NCBI GenBank assembly: GCA_015487975.1
Contig: WFOS01000073.1
Coordinates: forward strand, 1-64,000
Direction of reading: 5' to 3'
DNA length: 64,000 bases
Origin: Ardenticatena sp.
Lineage (GTDB): Bacteria > Chloroflexota > Anaerolineae > Ardenticatenales > Ardenticatenaceae
The notes under the pieces were generated by a model, which ran no database searches, was not told where the DNA came from, and was given only the letters and a program-made list of their open reading frames with translations. Positions within the stretch are counted from its first letter, which is position 1. Every line of letters starts with the position of its first letter. Made by a program: the position numbers and the translations under genes. Below are positions 1 through 9,142 of the stretch, piece by piece.

Positions 1-752
1 CGCCACCACCGCCGTCTGTTGTTGCGGTCACGCCGCCTGTGGGACAGGATGGACGCCGCGAAGAACGTATCCGCATGTCGCGCCGTCGCCAGACGATTGC
101 ACGCCGCCTGCTGGAAGCCAAGCAAAACACTGCTATGCTCACCACGTTCAACGATGTGGACATGAGCGCCGTCATCGAATTGCGCAACCGCTATAAAGAG
201 CACTTCCAAGAAAAATACGGCGTGCGGCTGGGCTTCATGTCGTTTTTCACCAAAGCAGTGGTGAGTGCGCTCAAAGCGTTCCCCTTGCTCAACGCCGAAA
301 TTCAGGGCGATGAAATCGTTGTGAAACACTACTACGACATTGGTATCGCCGTTGGCGCCGAAGGTGGCCTGGTTGTGCCCGTCCTGCGTGACGCCGACCG
401 CCTGACTTTCTACGAAATCGAAGCCAAAATTCGCGAATTTGCGAAGAAGGCGAACGAAGGGACGCTGACGCTGGAAGAATTGCAAGGCGGCACCTTCACG
501 ATTACCAACGGGGGGGTGTTCGGTTCGCTGCTCTCGACACCCATTCTCAACCCGCCCCAGGTCGGCATTTTGGGGATGCACCGTATCGAAGAGCGCCCTG
601 TGGTGCGCAATGGCGAAATCGTCATTCGGCCGATGATGTATCTGGCGCTCAGTTATGACCATCGCATTGTGGACGGGCGCGAGGCTGTGCAGTTCCTGGT
701 GCATGTGAAGGAGATGATCGAAACCCCCGAACGTCTCTTGCTCGAAGGCTAA
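1..752 (+). CDS. 2-oxoacid dehydrogenase E2 (dihydrolipoamide acyltransferase) catalytic domain, 5'-truncated by window
   Basis: Pro-rich linker, then [27 protein letters not shown] and [17 protein letters not shown] catalytic motif; frame open to window start. Confidence 0.93.
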   Translation, partial: PPPPSVVAVTPPVGQDGRREERIRMSRRRQTIARRLLEAKQNTAMLTTFNDVDMSAVIELRNRYKEHFQEKYGVRLGFMSFFTKAVVSALKAFPLLNAEIQGDEIVVKHYYDIGIAVGAEGGLVVPVLRDADRLTFYEIEAKIREFAKKANEGTLTLEELQGGTFTITNGGVFGSLLSTPILNPPQVGILGMHRIEERPVVRNGEIVIRPMMYLALSYDHRIVDGREAVQFLVHVKEMIETPERLLLEG

Positions 753-774
753 AACCGCGTGTGCGGAAAAGACC

Positions 775-2187
775 ATGTGCTCACTCGATGCTTTGCAAAA
801 ATTGACGCTCTTCTTTCTAGTAGCGTTTTTTGCCGTCGCACTGACGACTGGCTATTGGGCGGTTGTGCGTGCGAACGATCTGAACGCCCGCGGTGACAAC
901 CTGCGCCGCCTGGAGCGCGAACGGCGTGTCGCGCGGGGGGCGATGCTGGCCCGCGATGGCGAAACAGTGTTGGTGGAAACGGTGTTCGATGAAGATGGGC
1001 TAGCGCGGCGCGAGTATCACGTGCCTGCGCTGGCCCCCGTGACCGGCGTGTGGAGCGTGCGCTATGGCAATAGCGGTCTGGAAGCCGCCTACGATGAGTG
1101 GTTGGCTGGGCGTAAAGGTGAACCCTTCACCCAACTGCTCGACAACCTGCTGCACCGCCCTGTGCGTGGCTACGACCTTGTGCTGACCATAGACCCCGCC
1201 CTGCAAGCCGAAGCCGTGCGACTGTTGGGCAATCGGCGTGGCGCTGTGGTGGTCACTGAGGTGCAAACGGGGGATGTCCTCGCGTTGGTAAGCCTGCCAA
1301 CCTACAACCCCAACACCTTCGAAGAGGAGGCCGAAGCCTTGCAGCAAAGCCCTGCCAACCCTCTGCTCAATCGTGCCACACAGGGGCTCTACACGCCTGG
1401 CTCCGTCTTCAAAATCGTGACGCTGGCGGGGGCGCTTGCCAAGGGCAAAACATCGCTCGATGAGCGCTGGCAAGACCCCGATGGCATTTTCTTTGTCAAC
1501 GGCTTCCCCATTCGCGACTTCGAGGAACCCCCGCAAGATGAATTCGACACGGCACATGCGCTGGCATACAGCAGCAACGTGGTCTTTGCCCAATTAGGTT
1601 TGCGCCTGGGCCCTGATGCGATGCGTGAAACCGCACGCGCTTTTGGGTTCGAAGACGTACCGCCGATTGCCATCGAAGCCGAAGCAAGCCGCCTGGGACG
1701 CGACGATTTCTTGCTCGATGATGTCGGGCTGGCGAGCACGGCGTTTGGGCAGGGACAGGTGCAAATGACGCCTTTGCATGTCAATCTCATTACAGCGGCC
1801 GTGGCGCATAATGGGCAGTTGCCACGTCCCCGATTGGTGCAAGCCATTCAGACGGCTGATGGTGAAACGCTGCAACGCATTCATCCCCTGACCTGGAAGC
1901 GTGCCGTGAGTGGGCGTGTCGCCGCCCAGGTGCGTGAAGCCATGGTGGTGGCGGCGCGTGATGGGTACGCGCGTGCGGGTGCGCCCGCCTGCACGACCAT
2001 TGGCGGCAAAACTGGCACGGCGCAGTTAGGGGGGACACTGGCGCCCCACGCCTGGTTCACCGCTTTTGCGCCCGCCGATGCTCCGCGTTATGCCGTGACA
2101 GTCATTGTGGAAAACGGCGGCCTTGGGGGCGATGTGGCTGCGCCTATCGCCCGCCGCCTGATTGAGATGCTAGTCTGCACGCCTTGA
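775..2187 (+). CDS. Penicillin-binding protein, transpeptidase (PbpA/FtsI-like)
   Basis: N-terminal TM, TPGSVFKIV (SxxK), SSN and GGKTGTAQ (KTG) motifs. Confidence 0.9.
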   Translation: MCSLDALQKLTLFFLVAFFAVALTTGYWAVVRANDLNARGDNLRRLERERRVARGAMLARDGETVLVETVFDEDGLARREYHVPALAPVTGVWSVRYGNSGLEAAYDEWLAGRKGEPFTQLLDNLLHRPVRGYDLVLTIDPALQAEAVRLLGNRRGAVVVTEVQTGDVLALVSLPTYNPNTFEEEAEALQQSPANPLLNRATQGLYTPGSVFKIVTLAGALAKGKTSLDERWQDPDGIFFVNGFPIRDFEEPPQDEFDTAHALAYSSNVVFAQLGLRLGPDAMRETARAFGFEDVPPIAIEAEASRLGRDDFLLDDVGLASTAFGQGQVQMTPLHVNLITAAVAHNGQLPRPRLVQAIQTADGETLQRIHPLTWKRAVSGRVAAQVREAMVVAARDGYARAGAPACTTIGGKTGTAQLGGTLAPHAWFTAFAPADAPRYAVTVIVENGGLGGDVAAPIARRLIEMLVCTP

Positions 2188-2534
2188 AAGTAGGTGCCAC
2201 AATGGACGACTTTTACACCGTGCTTGCGGAATTGGAACGTGAAGGGGTCCCGCTTGCTGTGGCGACCGTGGTATGTGTGCGTGGTTCCGTGCCGCGTGAA
2301 GTTGGCGCCAAAATGGTCATTCATCCCTACGGACAGCACGTGGGCACAGTTGGGGGGGGATGTGGCGAAGCCGATGTGATTCGCGCGGGGATGGATGTGA
2401 TTCACACAGGGCGGCCGCGCCTTGTTCAGATTGATCTCACTGAGGATGTGACGCTGCAATCGTTGGGCGTTTGTGGGGGCATCATGGATGTGTTTATCGA
2501 GCCCTGGCCACCACAGGAGACTGATGATGCCTGA
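2184..2534 (+). CDS. XdhC/CoxI family protein, N-terminal domain only
   Basis: VATVVCVRGSVPREVGAKMVIHPYGQHVGTVGGGCGEADV typical of XdhC_CoxI; overlaps preceding ORF by 4 nt. Confidence 0.8.
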   Translation: MKVGATMDDFYTVLAELEREGVPLAVATVVCVRGSVPREVGAKMVIHPYGQHVGTVGGGCGEADVIRAGMDVIHTGRPRLVQIDLTEDVTLQSLGVCGGIMDVFIEPWPPQETDDA

Positions 2535-3354
2535 GGATGACCTTCGCCGTGCGCTCTATGCGGCTGTGCAACAGCGTGACCCTGTGGCGCGCGTGGTTGT
2601 CATTGCAGGGCCAGATGCGCTCGTTGGACGGCAGGCGCTCGTCTGGCCACAGCGTGCCCCCTTGGGAGATGTGGGGGTGCCCGCCGCGTTGTGGGCGCGT
2701 GTGGTGAACGATGCTCGCCTTGCTATTGAGCAGCGCCGGCATGCCACGCACACCTACGAACTGGATGAAGCCACCACCGTTCGGATCTTCATCGAAGTCA
2801 TTGGACGCCCGCCTACATTGCTCATCGTGGGGGCAGGGCATATTGCCCAACCGCTGGCGCAGGTGGGGGCGCTGTGCGATTTTCGTGTGATGGTGGTGGA
2901 CGACCGTCCCGCCTACGCGCGTTCCGACCGCTTTCCCACTGCCGATCAGGTGCTTGCCATTCCTTTCGATGACCTTCGTGCACATGTGCCGCTCGACCGC
3001 GATACCTACGTAGTGCTTGTAACACGTGGTCATCAACATGATGTCGATGTCCTCTTGCAGATTATCGAAGAGCCGCTGGCCTATATTGGCATGATCGGAT
3101 CGCGGCGACGCATCCAGGGGGTCTTCGAGTTGCTGAAAACCACCCATCACCTGACCGATGAGCAGCTGGCGCGTGTGTATGCCCCTATCGGGTTGGATAT
3201 TGGCGCTGAAACACCTGCCGAGATTGCTGTGGCCATCATGGGCGAAATCATCCTTGTGCGGCGTGGCGGCACAGGAGAGCCGCTTTCGGATGCCCTGTGG
3301 GCGGGCAAGCGGCGCGTTCATACATGGCGTACACGACGCAACCGTGGAGAGTGA
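2524..3354 (+). CDS. XdhC family protein, C-terminal Rossmann domain
   Basis: LLIVGAGHIAQPLAQVGALCDFRVMVVDDRP ... YIGMIGSRRR ... PIGLDIGAETPAEIAVAIMGEII; start overlaps previous stop (TGATGATG). Confidence 0.85.
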   Translation: MMPEDDLRRALYAAVQQRDPVARVVVIAGPDALVGRQALVWPQRAPLGDVGVPAALWARVVNDARLAIEQRRHATHTYELDEATTVRIFIEVIGRPPTLLIVGAGHIAQPLAQVGALCDFRVMVVDDRPAYARSDRFPTADQVLAIPFDDLRAHVPLDRDTYVVLVTRGHQHDVDVLLQIIEEPLAYIGMIGSRRRIQGVFELLKTTHHLTDEQLARVYAPIGLDIGAETPAEIAVAIMGEIILVRRGGTGEPLSDALWAGKRRVHTWRTRRNRGE

Positions 3355-3975
3355 ATGATCATGACCTCACGCTATCCTGTTCCAGCAGGCGTTCATCGTG
3401 TCGAAGAGACCATCAATCGTAGTCGCTTTCTCACCACAGTTGGGCATGCCCCAACCGTCGAAGCCGCCCGTGCGTTCATTGCGCAGGTGCGCGAAGAATT
3501 TGCCGATGCCACCCACAATTGCTGGGCGTATGTCGCCGGCCCGCCTGGCTCCACAGCGCAGGTAGGGATGAGCGACGACGGCGAACCGCACGGCACGGCT
3601 GGCCGCCCGATGCTGACGGTGCTGCTGCATAGCGGTGTGGGCGAGATTGTGGCGGTTGTGACGCGCTATTACGGGGGAATCAAACTGGGCAAAGGTGGGC
3701 TGGTGCGTGCGTACAGCGGTGGCGTCAAACTGGCGTTGGAAACGGTACCACTGGTAGAAAAAGTGCCGCGCCGTGAACTTGCACTGACCTTCGCCTACTC
3801 GTTCCTGACGCCTGTGCAACGTCTCTTGCCTTCCTTCGAGGCGGATGTGCAGAGTGAATTGTTTACCGACCGTGTGCGCCTATTGTTGACCGTGCCAGCA
3901 GAACAGGCAGACGCCCTGGTGGAAGCTATACGCGAAGTGACCCATGGACGTTTGGATGTTGAACATGTGAATTGA
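3355..3975 (+). CDS. YigZ/IMPACT family protein
   Basis: [22 protein letters not shown]...[11 protein letters not shown]...[14 protein letters not shown]...[20 protein letters not shown]. Confidence 0.92.
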   Translation: MIMTSRYPVPAGVHRVEETINRSRFLTTVGHAPTVEAARAFIAQVREEFADATHNCWAYVAGPPGSTAQVGMSDDGEPHGTAGRPMLTVLLHSGVGEIVAVVTRYYGGIKLGKGGLVRAYSGGVKLALETVPLVEKVPRRELALTFAYSFLTPVQRLLPSFEADVQSELFTDRVRLLLTVPAEQADALVEAIREVTHGRLDVEHVN

Positions 3976-4011
3976 CATCATGTTTGGTTGGCAAGAGAAA
4001 AGGAGCCGAAA

Positions 4012-4926
4012 ATGCCCGAAATTGCCATCATGATCGAAGGACAGAATGGCCTCACATGGCCACGCTGGCAACGCATAGCGCGTGCTGTGGAAGACCTGGG
4101 GTTTGTCGGGCTGTATCGCTCCGACCACTTCACCAACGCCAACCCGCCCGACAAGGATTCGCTCGAATTGTGGGTTTCGCTCACCTGGCTGGCAAGCCAC
4201 ACCTCGTGCATCGAGTTTGGGCCGCTGGTCACCCCGGTTTCGTTTCGGCATCCCGTCTTCACGGCGCGCATGGCAAAAGATGTGGATGACCTTTCTGGTG
4301 GGCGACTTGTGCTGGGGGTGGGGGCAGGCTGGCAGGAGCGCGAGCATACCATGTTCGGCTTCGACTTGTTGTCGGTGCGGGAGCGCTTTGCGCGGTTCGA
4401 AGAAGGGGTGCACGTTATCACGCGCTTGCTCCGCGATGACGATCGCGTCACGTTTCACGGGCGTTATTATCACCTGCAAGATGCCATCCTCTTGCCGCGC
4501 CCACAGCGGCCTGGGGGGCCCCCTTTGCTGATTGGCGGAAACGGGCCGCGGCGGACCTTGCCGCTGGTGGCACGCTATGCGGACGAGTGGAACGCTGTGT
4601 TCATTCCACCGACACGCTTTGCAGAACTGAATGCACGTTTGGACGACCTGTTGGTAGCTGAAGGACGACGCCCGCATGAGGTGCGCCGCTCGTTGATGAC
4701 GGGGCTTTTCTTCGGGCGAGATGAGGATGAGCTGGCACAGAAGCTGGCCGGGCGCCCATCGGCGGATATGTTGCGGGCACGTGGCCTGATTGTGGGCACA
4801 CCTGCGCAAGTGCGCGAACAAATTGCTGCACTGGACAAAGTGGGCGTTCAGCGGGTGATGCTCCAATGGCTCGACCTGGATGATCTGGACGGGCTGGCAG
4901 CGCTTGCCGACGCCGTGCTTCACTAA
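4012..4926 (+). CDS. LLM class (luciferase-like) flavin-dependent oxidoreductase
   Basis: GLYRSDHF, LGPLVTPVSFRHP, DDLSGGRLVLGVGAGWQEREHTMFGFD; RBS AGGAG upstream. Confidence 0.9.
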   Translation: MPEIAIMIEGQNGLTWPRWQRIARAVEDLGFVGLYRSDHFTNANPPDKDSLELWVSLTWLASHTSCIEFGPLVTPVSFRHPVFTARMAKDVDDLSGGRLVLGVGAGWQEREHTMFGFDLLSVRERFARFEEGVHVITRLLRDDDRVTFHGRYYHLQDAILLPRPQRPGGPPLLIGGNGPRRTLPLVARYADEWNAVFIPPTRFAELNARLDDLLVAEGRRPHEVRRSLMTGLFFGRDEDELAQKLAGRPSADMLRARGLIVGTPAQVREQIAALDKVGVQRVMLQWLDLDDLDGLAALADAVLH

Positions 4927-4948
4927 GCCAGAAACGTCTCATGTGTAG

Positions 4949-4980
4949 AAGGGGGGCGCCTCTGGTGTGACGCCCCCTTT
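4949..4980 (+). terminator. Rho-independent terminator-like hairpin
   Basis: aaGGGGGGCG...CGCCCCCttt. Confidence 0.6.
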
Positions 4981-5013
4981 GCATGTGAGCGCGATGTGCT
5001 GTGTTCCATGGGG

Positions 5014-5862
5014 TTAGCGCCCTTGCCACCAATCTTTGCGCGAACGTGGGTCCATAAATGTCCCATTATCGCGAATAGCCACACGAATCTCGCTGCCACG
5101 AGCACGCCCAATGGGTTGTCCCCCCTTCACGGCGGGCAACGAAGAGCGCCCCGCAGCGTTCCATTGCTGGTAGAGCGCCAACAACGACGGTTCGACGCAG
5201 ATGTTTTCGATGTGGATTGTGTACCCATAGACGACATTGTCCTCACGTGTGTATTTCAACGTGATGCGTTCTGTTGTCGCGTACAAGACCAGCGCATCGT
5301 ACCCAAACCCGATGTTGTAGCCACTATCGGGAACGTGGATGATTTCCAGAGGTGTCGTTTGCATGCCGCTCAACGTCACCGGCCAGGTTGAAAGCAAATT
5401 GCCGCGGCAGTTGCAGTTCCAATCCCAATCGTATACGCGGTATTGCTGCGTGAAGGTGGGGGTGCGCTGGTCGCCAAACAGCCCATACAGCTGCGGAGCA
5501 TTGGCGTCGATCATGCCATTGTACTCCACAAGCCCACGGAATGCATTCGTGGGTTCATACCCGCGCAATGCTAGATTGAGGTCGGCGTGTACCTCGGCTG
5601 GGCGATCAGTCGGCGCCCCCTCGATGGTGAAAGCCGTATACGAGGTGCCAGGAATCGCCTCGCATGGGTCGGGTGTGGGGGTGGGCGTTGGTGTGGGCGT
5701 GGGCGTCGGTGTGGGGGTTGGATCTCTGGCAATGGCTGGTAAATAGACGTATTGGCGATTGGCGGGGGTGGCGTATGTGGATTCCCATTGTATGGTGCTT
5801 GCGAGCCAGGCCACCAGGAGAACAAGCAGCGGTATCCATAGAATTGGCAACCCTTTTCGCAT
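5014..5862 (-). CDS. Secreted/anchored hypothetical protein with PT-repeat linker
   Basis: N-terminal hydrophobic segment, (PT)n linker after YLPAIARD; start choice uncertain. Confidence 0.6.
   Translation of the reverse strand: MRKGLPILWIPLLVLLVAWLASTIQWESTYATPANRQYVYLPAIARDPTPTPTPTPTPTPTPTPDPCEAIPGTSYTAFTIEGAPTDRPAEVHADLNLALRGYEPTNAFRGLVEYNGMIDANAPQLYGLFGDQRTPTFTQQYRVYDWDWNCNCRGNLLSTWPVTLSGMQTTPLEIIHVPDSGYNIGFGYDALVLYATTERITLKYTREDNVVYGYTIHIENICVEPSLLALYQQWNAAGRSSLPAVKGGQPIGRARGSEIRVAIRDNGTFMDPRSRKDWWQGR
5673..5721. repeat. Low-complexity repeat encoding (Pro-Thr)n linker
   Basis: gtgggcgttggtgtgggcgtgggcgtcggtgtggggg on + strand = PTPTPTPT on - strand. Confidence 0.85.
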
Positions 5863-5921
5863 CTTCGTTTTACTCCTTTCCATCTTTTTTTCCCGTCGGA
5901 AAACCTTTTTGGACAAAGCAC

Positions 5922-5945
5922 AAAAAAGCCCGCTTTAGCGGGCTT
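5922..5945 (-). terminator. Rho-independent terminator downstream of speE
   Basis: AAGCCCGC-TAAA-GCGGGCTT followed by TTTTG on - strand. Confidence 0.8.
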
Positions 5946-5988
5946 GGAGTATACGCCGTGTCAGTGACGCGTTGCAATAGGAAAAAAG

Positions 5989-6942
5989 TCAGTGACAGGG
6001 GAACGGTTTTTCGAGCCAATATGTTTCTGGTGGCTCCTCTGGTGGGACGAAAGTCCCATGTTGGCGGAATCGTTGATACGCCTCTTCGAGATAGCGTGGC
6101 AACGTCAGCACCTGTGGGAACAGGCTGGGACACAGGGCACGCAACTCACCTTCTAGGAACGTACGGCGCTTTTGCCACAGGGTCGTGGGCACACTTTCAA
6201 ACGCTACCGCATCGGACGCCAGAATGAAACCATACGAACCGGCGAACGAAGGGACATGGGCGCTATGCAGCGCCGTATGACGGAAATGCTTGTCGAGCAA
6301 GACGCGCACCTGAATGGCGTAGAAGTTGGGAGCGTGAATCGTCTCCCCGTGGGTTGCGACAATACCGCCTGGCGCCAGCACACGCTTGACCAACCCAATC
6401 ACTTCTTCATAGAGCACGATACCGTCCAGCTCGTATGGATCCACAAGGTCTACGATAGCAACATCGAATTGCTGCGTGGTTTCGCGCAAGAAATCGCGTG
6501 CATCACCAACGATGATGTTGGCTTTCGGGTGGTCGAAGCTCCCCTGGTGAATGTGGGCTAAATGCGCTTTGCAGGCATCCAGCACCATCTGGTCGAGCTC
6601 GACCATGACAACCTCTTCCACCCGCTGGTCGCGCAAAACCTCGCGCAAAGCCAGCCCGTCGCCCCCCCCCAAAATGAGCACACGGCGTGGTGAAGGGTGC
6701 GCCAGCAGGGCTGGCAACACCAGATGTTCGTGGTAAATGAATTCGTCGTCTTCGTAGATCTGAATGTTGGCGTCCAGGAAGAGGGCACGCCCACCTTTGT
6801 ACAAATCAGCAATCGCTATTTCCTGATAAGGTGATTGCGTGCGTACAACCCATCGTTGAACCCCTGTCAGGACAGCGAACGTTGGGTGCGTGCGATCACA
6901 AGACGCCGCGATCCAGTTCGACGATTTGTGTTCGTTCGGCAT
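5989..6942 (-). CDS. speE: Spermidine synthase
   Basis: QSPYQEIAI, FLDANIQIYEDDEFIYHE, VLILGGGDGLALREVL, DPYE; overlaps end of speD. Confidence 0.92.
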   Translation of the reverse strand: MPNEHKSSNWIAASCDRTHPTFAVLTGVQRWVVRTQSPYQEIAIADLYKGGRALFLDANIQIYEDDEFIYHEHLVLPALLAHPSPRRVLILGGGDGLALREVLRDQRVEEVVMVELDQMVLDACKAHLAHIHQGSFDHPKANIIVGDARDFLRETTQQFDVAIVDLVDPYELDGIVLYEEVIGLVKRVLAPGGIVATHGETIHAPNFYAIQVRVLLDKHFRHTALHSAHVPSFAGSYGFILASDAVAFESVPTTLWQKRRTFLEGELRALCPSLFPQVLTLPRYLEEAYQRFRQHGTFVPPEEPPETYWLEKPFPCH

Positions 6943-7291
6943 CGAGTCGCTCCGAGAGAATTTCGAGTGCTTTGTAGGGCAATCCGCCGCAGGTGAAGAC
7001 GTCCACAGCTGCGTAGCCATATTCTGGCCAGGTATGAATGGAGAGGTGGGATTCTGCCAGCAGCATCACGCCAGTGACGCCATGCGGGGCAAACGCATGC
7101 ATGGCAATATTGAGCACTGTCAATTCGCCGCCTTCCGCAGCGGCCAGCATGCTTTCGCGGATATGCTCAACGTCATTCAGTAGTTCAGGAGAACGTGACC
7201 AAAGTTCGACAATCAGGTGTTTGCCTAGGACGATCCTCTCGGTCGCCCCCAGAAGTTCCCCCAGAGAAGCATGCACCTTCTCAATCGTCAT
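6896..7291 (-). CDS. speD: S-adenosylmethionine decarboxylase proenzyme
   Basis: ESHLSIHTWPEYGYAAVDVFTCG motif including the Ser processing site. Confidence 0.93.
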   Translation of the reverse strand: MTIEKVHASLGELLGATERIVLGKHLIVELWSRSPELLNDVEHIRESMLAAAEGGELTVLNIAMHAFAPHGVTGVMLLAESHLSIHTWPEYGYAAVDVFTCGGLPYKALEILSERLDAERTQIVELDRGVL

Positions 7292-7309
7292 AACGAGCCT
7301 CCTTTGTGA

Positions 7310-7505
7310 ATAAAATGGTTGCTCGTGCCCCCAAGGGACACCCCAGGCCTAACGACCGAGGGGGAGGACCGTATTCACTTGTGATGGGCCTCCTGGCTGC
7401 TCATCAGCGCAAAGCCTCAGGCAAACCCCGGAGACAAGGTGTGCATGTTGGTCCTTTCGGCTCTGACCGCTGCATGATGAAGGCGGTCTCGGCTTCTCAC
7501 CCCCC
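7310..7505 (-). ncRNA. Structured 5' leader of speD (candidate cis-regulatory RNA, class unknown)
   Basis: GACCGC/GCGGUC stem, alternative GGUC/GACC pairing, GGAGG...CCUCC enclosing UCAC-AA-GUGA; long leader without ORF. Confidence 0.35.
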
Positions 7506-7515
7506 TACAGTACAG

Positions 7516-7553
7516 AAAAAAGCGTTCCCCCCGCAGACGCGAGGAAAGAACGC
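7516..7553 (-). terminator. Terminator-like hairpin inside speD leader
   Basis: GCGTTC...CCTC/GGGG...GAACGC followed by TTTTTT on - strand. Confidence 0.6.
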
Positions 7554-7584
7554 AGTTGATAAAAATCGGCTGAATAGCCGCCAC

Positions 7585-7613
7585 AGTATAAAAATGGATT
7601 GGGGGCGTGTCAA
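7585..7613 (-). promoter_or_regulatory. Sigma70-type promoter for speD-speE
   Basis: TTGACA - 17 nt - TATACT on - strand. Confidence 0.75.
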
Positions 7614-7705
7614 ATAGGAAAAACGTCATAACGCTGGCACTCTTGCCAACCTATGCTATCATGCCTGCTGGTTTTTCAGTCATTCAACGCATGAGAGGAT
7701 GGCAT

Positions 7706-8518
7706 ATGGTGTACGAATATGAACTCGAAGTCGCACAGCAACTTGCGCGAGAAGCGGGCGCGTTGCTGTTACAATATCGCGATAATGTGGGCACCGTGAT
7801 TGACAAAGGCCGCAATTCGCCCCAAAGCGAGGCCGACCGCGCCAGTAATCGTTTGCTGGTTGAATCATTGCACGCGCGGTTCCCGAACGATGGTATCCTC
7901 GCTGAAGAATCGCCTGACACCATGCGTACCCAAACACATCGGCGCGTTTGGGTGATTGACCCGCTTGATGGAACGCGCGAGTTTCTCGATGGGATCGATC
8001 AGTTCGTGGTGCAAATTGGGTTGGTGGTGGATGGTCGCCCCGTGTTGGGGGTGGTCTATCAGCCCAGCAGCGACCACCTCTACTATGGCATTGTGGGGGA
8101 AGGGGCATGGCTGGAACATGCTGGCGAAACGACCCCGCTGCGCGTCAGTGATCGCGACGACCCCGCGACGTTTCGTGCGGTGGTCAGCCGCTCGCATGGC
8201 GAAGGCATCACTGCTGAGATGTTGAAGCGTTTGGGGATTACCGACGTGGCACGGATTGGGAGTGTAGGCATGAAAGTCGCCGCGTTGTTGGAGCAACAAG
8301 CGGAAGTCTACATTCATCCCAGTCCACACACCAAGTTGTGGGACACCGCTGCCCCAGAAGCGGTCTTGACAGCGGCTGGCGGTGTGATGACCGATTGTCA
8401 TGGGCGGCCGCTTGTGTACGAGGCGAATGTGGTCAAGAATCTCTATGGCGTGGTGGCCAGCAATGGGCGTGCGCATCGCAAGCTCATCAGCATCGTTTCG
8501 CCGCTTTACCGTGAATAA
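7706..8518 (+). CDS. Inositol monophosphatase / 3'(2'),5'-bisphosphate nucleotidase (CysQ-like)
   Basis: ILAEESPD, WVIDPLDGTREFLDG, LWDTAAPEAVLTAAGG. Confidence 0.9.
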   Translation: MVYEYELEVAQQLAREAGALLLQYRDNVGTVIDKGRNSPQSEADRASNRLLVESLHARFPNDGILAEESPDTMRTQTHRRVWVIDPLDGTREFLDGIDQFVVQIGLVVDGRPVLGVVYQPSSDHLYYGIVGEGAWLEHAGETTPLRVSDRDDPATFRAVVSRSHGEGITAEMLKRLGITDVARIGSVGMKVAALLEQQAEVYIHPSPHTKLWDTAAPEAVLTAAGGVMTDCHGRPLVYEANVVKNLYGVVASNGRAHRKLISIVSPLYRE

Positions 8519-8526
8519 CGAGGAGG

Positions 8527-9138
8527 ATGGGCATGGTAGCCAATGCCATCACACTGAGCCGCTTGCTTTTTCTTGCTGTGGCGTGCGCCTTGCTCTATCT
8601 GAACGGTGTCATGCCGCGGCTCGTTGCCTTTGTGCTCATTATTCTCTTGATTGCGCTGGATGGCGTCGATGGGTGGGTGGCACGCAAACGCGGTGAAGTG
8701 AGCGACTTGGGCGCGGTTATGGATATTGCCATTGACCGTGTCGTGGAAAATGTTTTTTGGATTGTCTACATGGACCTGGGGTTGGTGCATGTGCTGATTC
8801 CTCTCATCGTCATCAGCCGTGGCATTCTCACTGATGCCATTCGTGCGTATGCCCTGGCCAAAGGGGAAACGGCCTTCGAGATGATGAAAACGCCCTGGGC
8901 ACGCTGGCTAGTGAGTGGGCGCCCCATGCGTGCCTTCTATGGCTTCATGAAAGCCTTCGTCTTTGCGGCACTGGCGCTTTTTCTGGCATTGCAGGCCTGG
9001 CAGCCGCAGGCCGCCTGGTTGTCGCCATTGCAATTGATGCTCACTGCTCTTGTCATCCTGACAGTGACCATTACAATCCTGCGTGGCGCGCCCGTCGTCT
9101 ACGAAAGCAAACGCTTTTTCTTTGGGGAACCTGTCTGA
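8527..9138 (+). CDS. CDP-alcohol phosphatidyltransferase
   Basis: N-terminal NAITLSRLL and LDGVDGWVARKRGEVSDLGAVMD (DGx2ARx8Gx3D variant). Confidence 0.88.
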   Translation: MGMVANAITLSRLLFLAVACALLYLNGVMPRLVAFVLIILLIALDGVDGWVARKRGEVSDLGAVMDIAIDRVVENVFWIVYMDLGLVHVLIPLIVISRGILTDAIRAYALAKGETAFEMMKTPWARWLVSGRPMRAFYGFMKAFVFAALALFLALQAWQPQAAWLSPLQLMLTALVILTVTITILRGAPVVYESKRFFFGEPV

Positions 9139-9142
9139 GCCT

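Noticed and set aside
3880-4923. 347-aa minus-strand ORF opposite the LLM oxidoreductase
   Set aside because: Antisense to a clear conserved CDS; high-GC shadow ORF without recognisable motifs
5673-5721. Possible microsatellite/regulatory repeat
   Set aside because: Explained by a (PT)n linker in the minus-strand protein
7381-7440. Second GEMM-I riboswitch (GCGCAAAGCCTCAGGCAAACCCC on + strand)
   Set aside because: GGCAAAC and CGCAAAGCC elements occur in the wrong order and without the GNRA stem between them
7395-7460. Hammerhead ribozyme (CUGAUGAG and GAAA on - strand)
   Set aside because: Flanks of CUGAUGA and GAAA do not pair to form stem II in any permutation I could build
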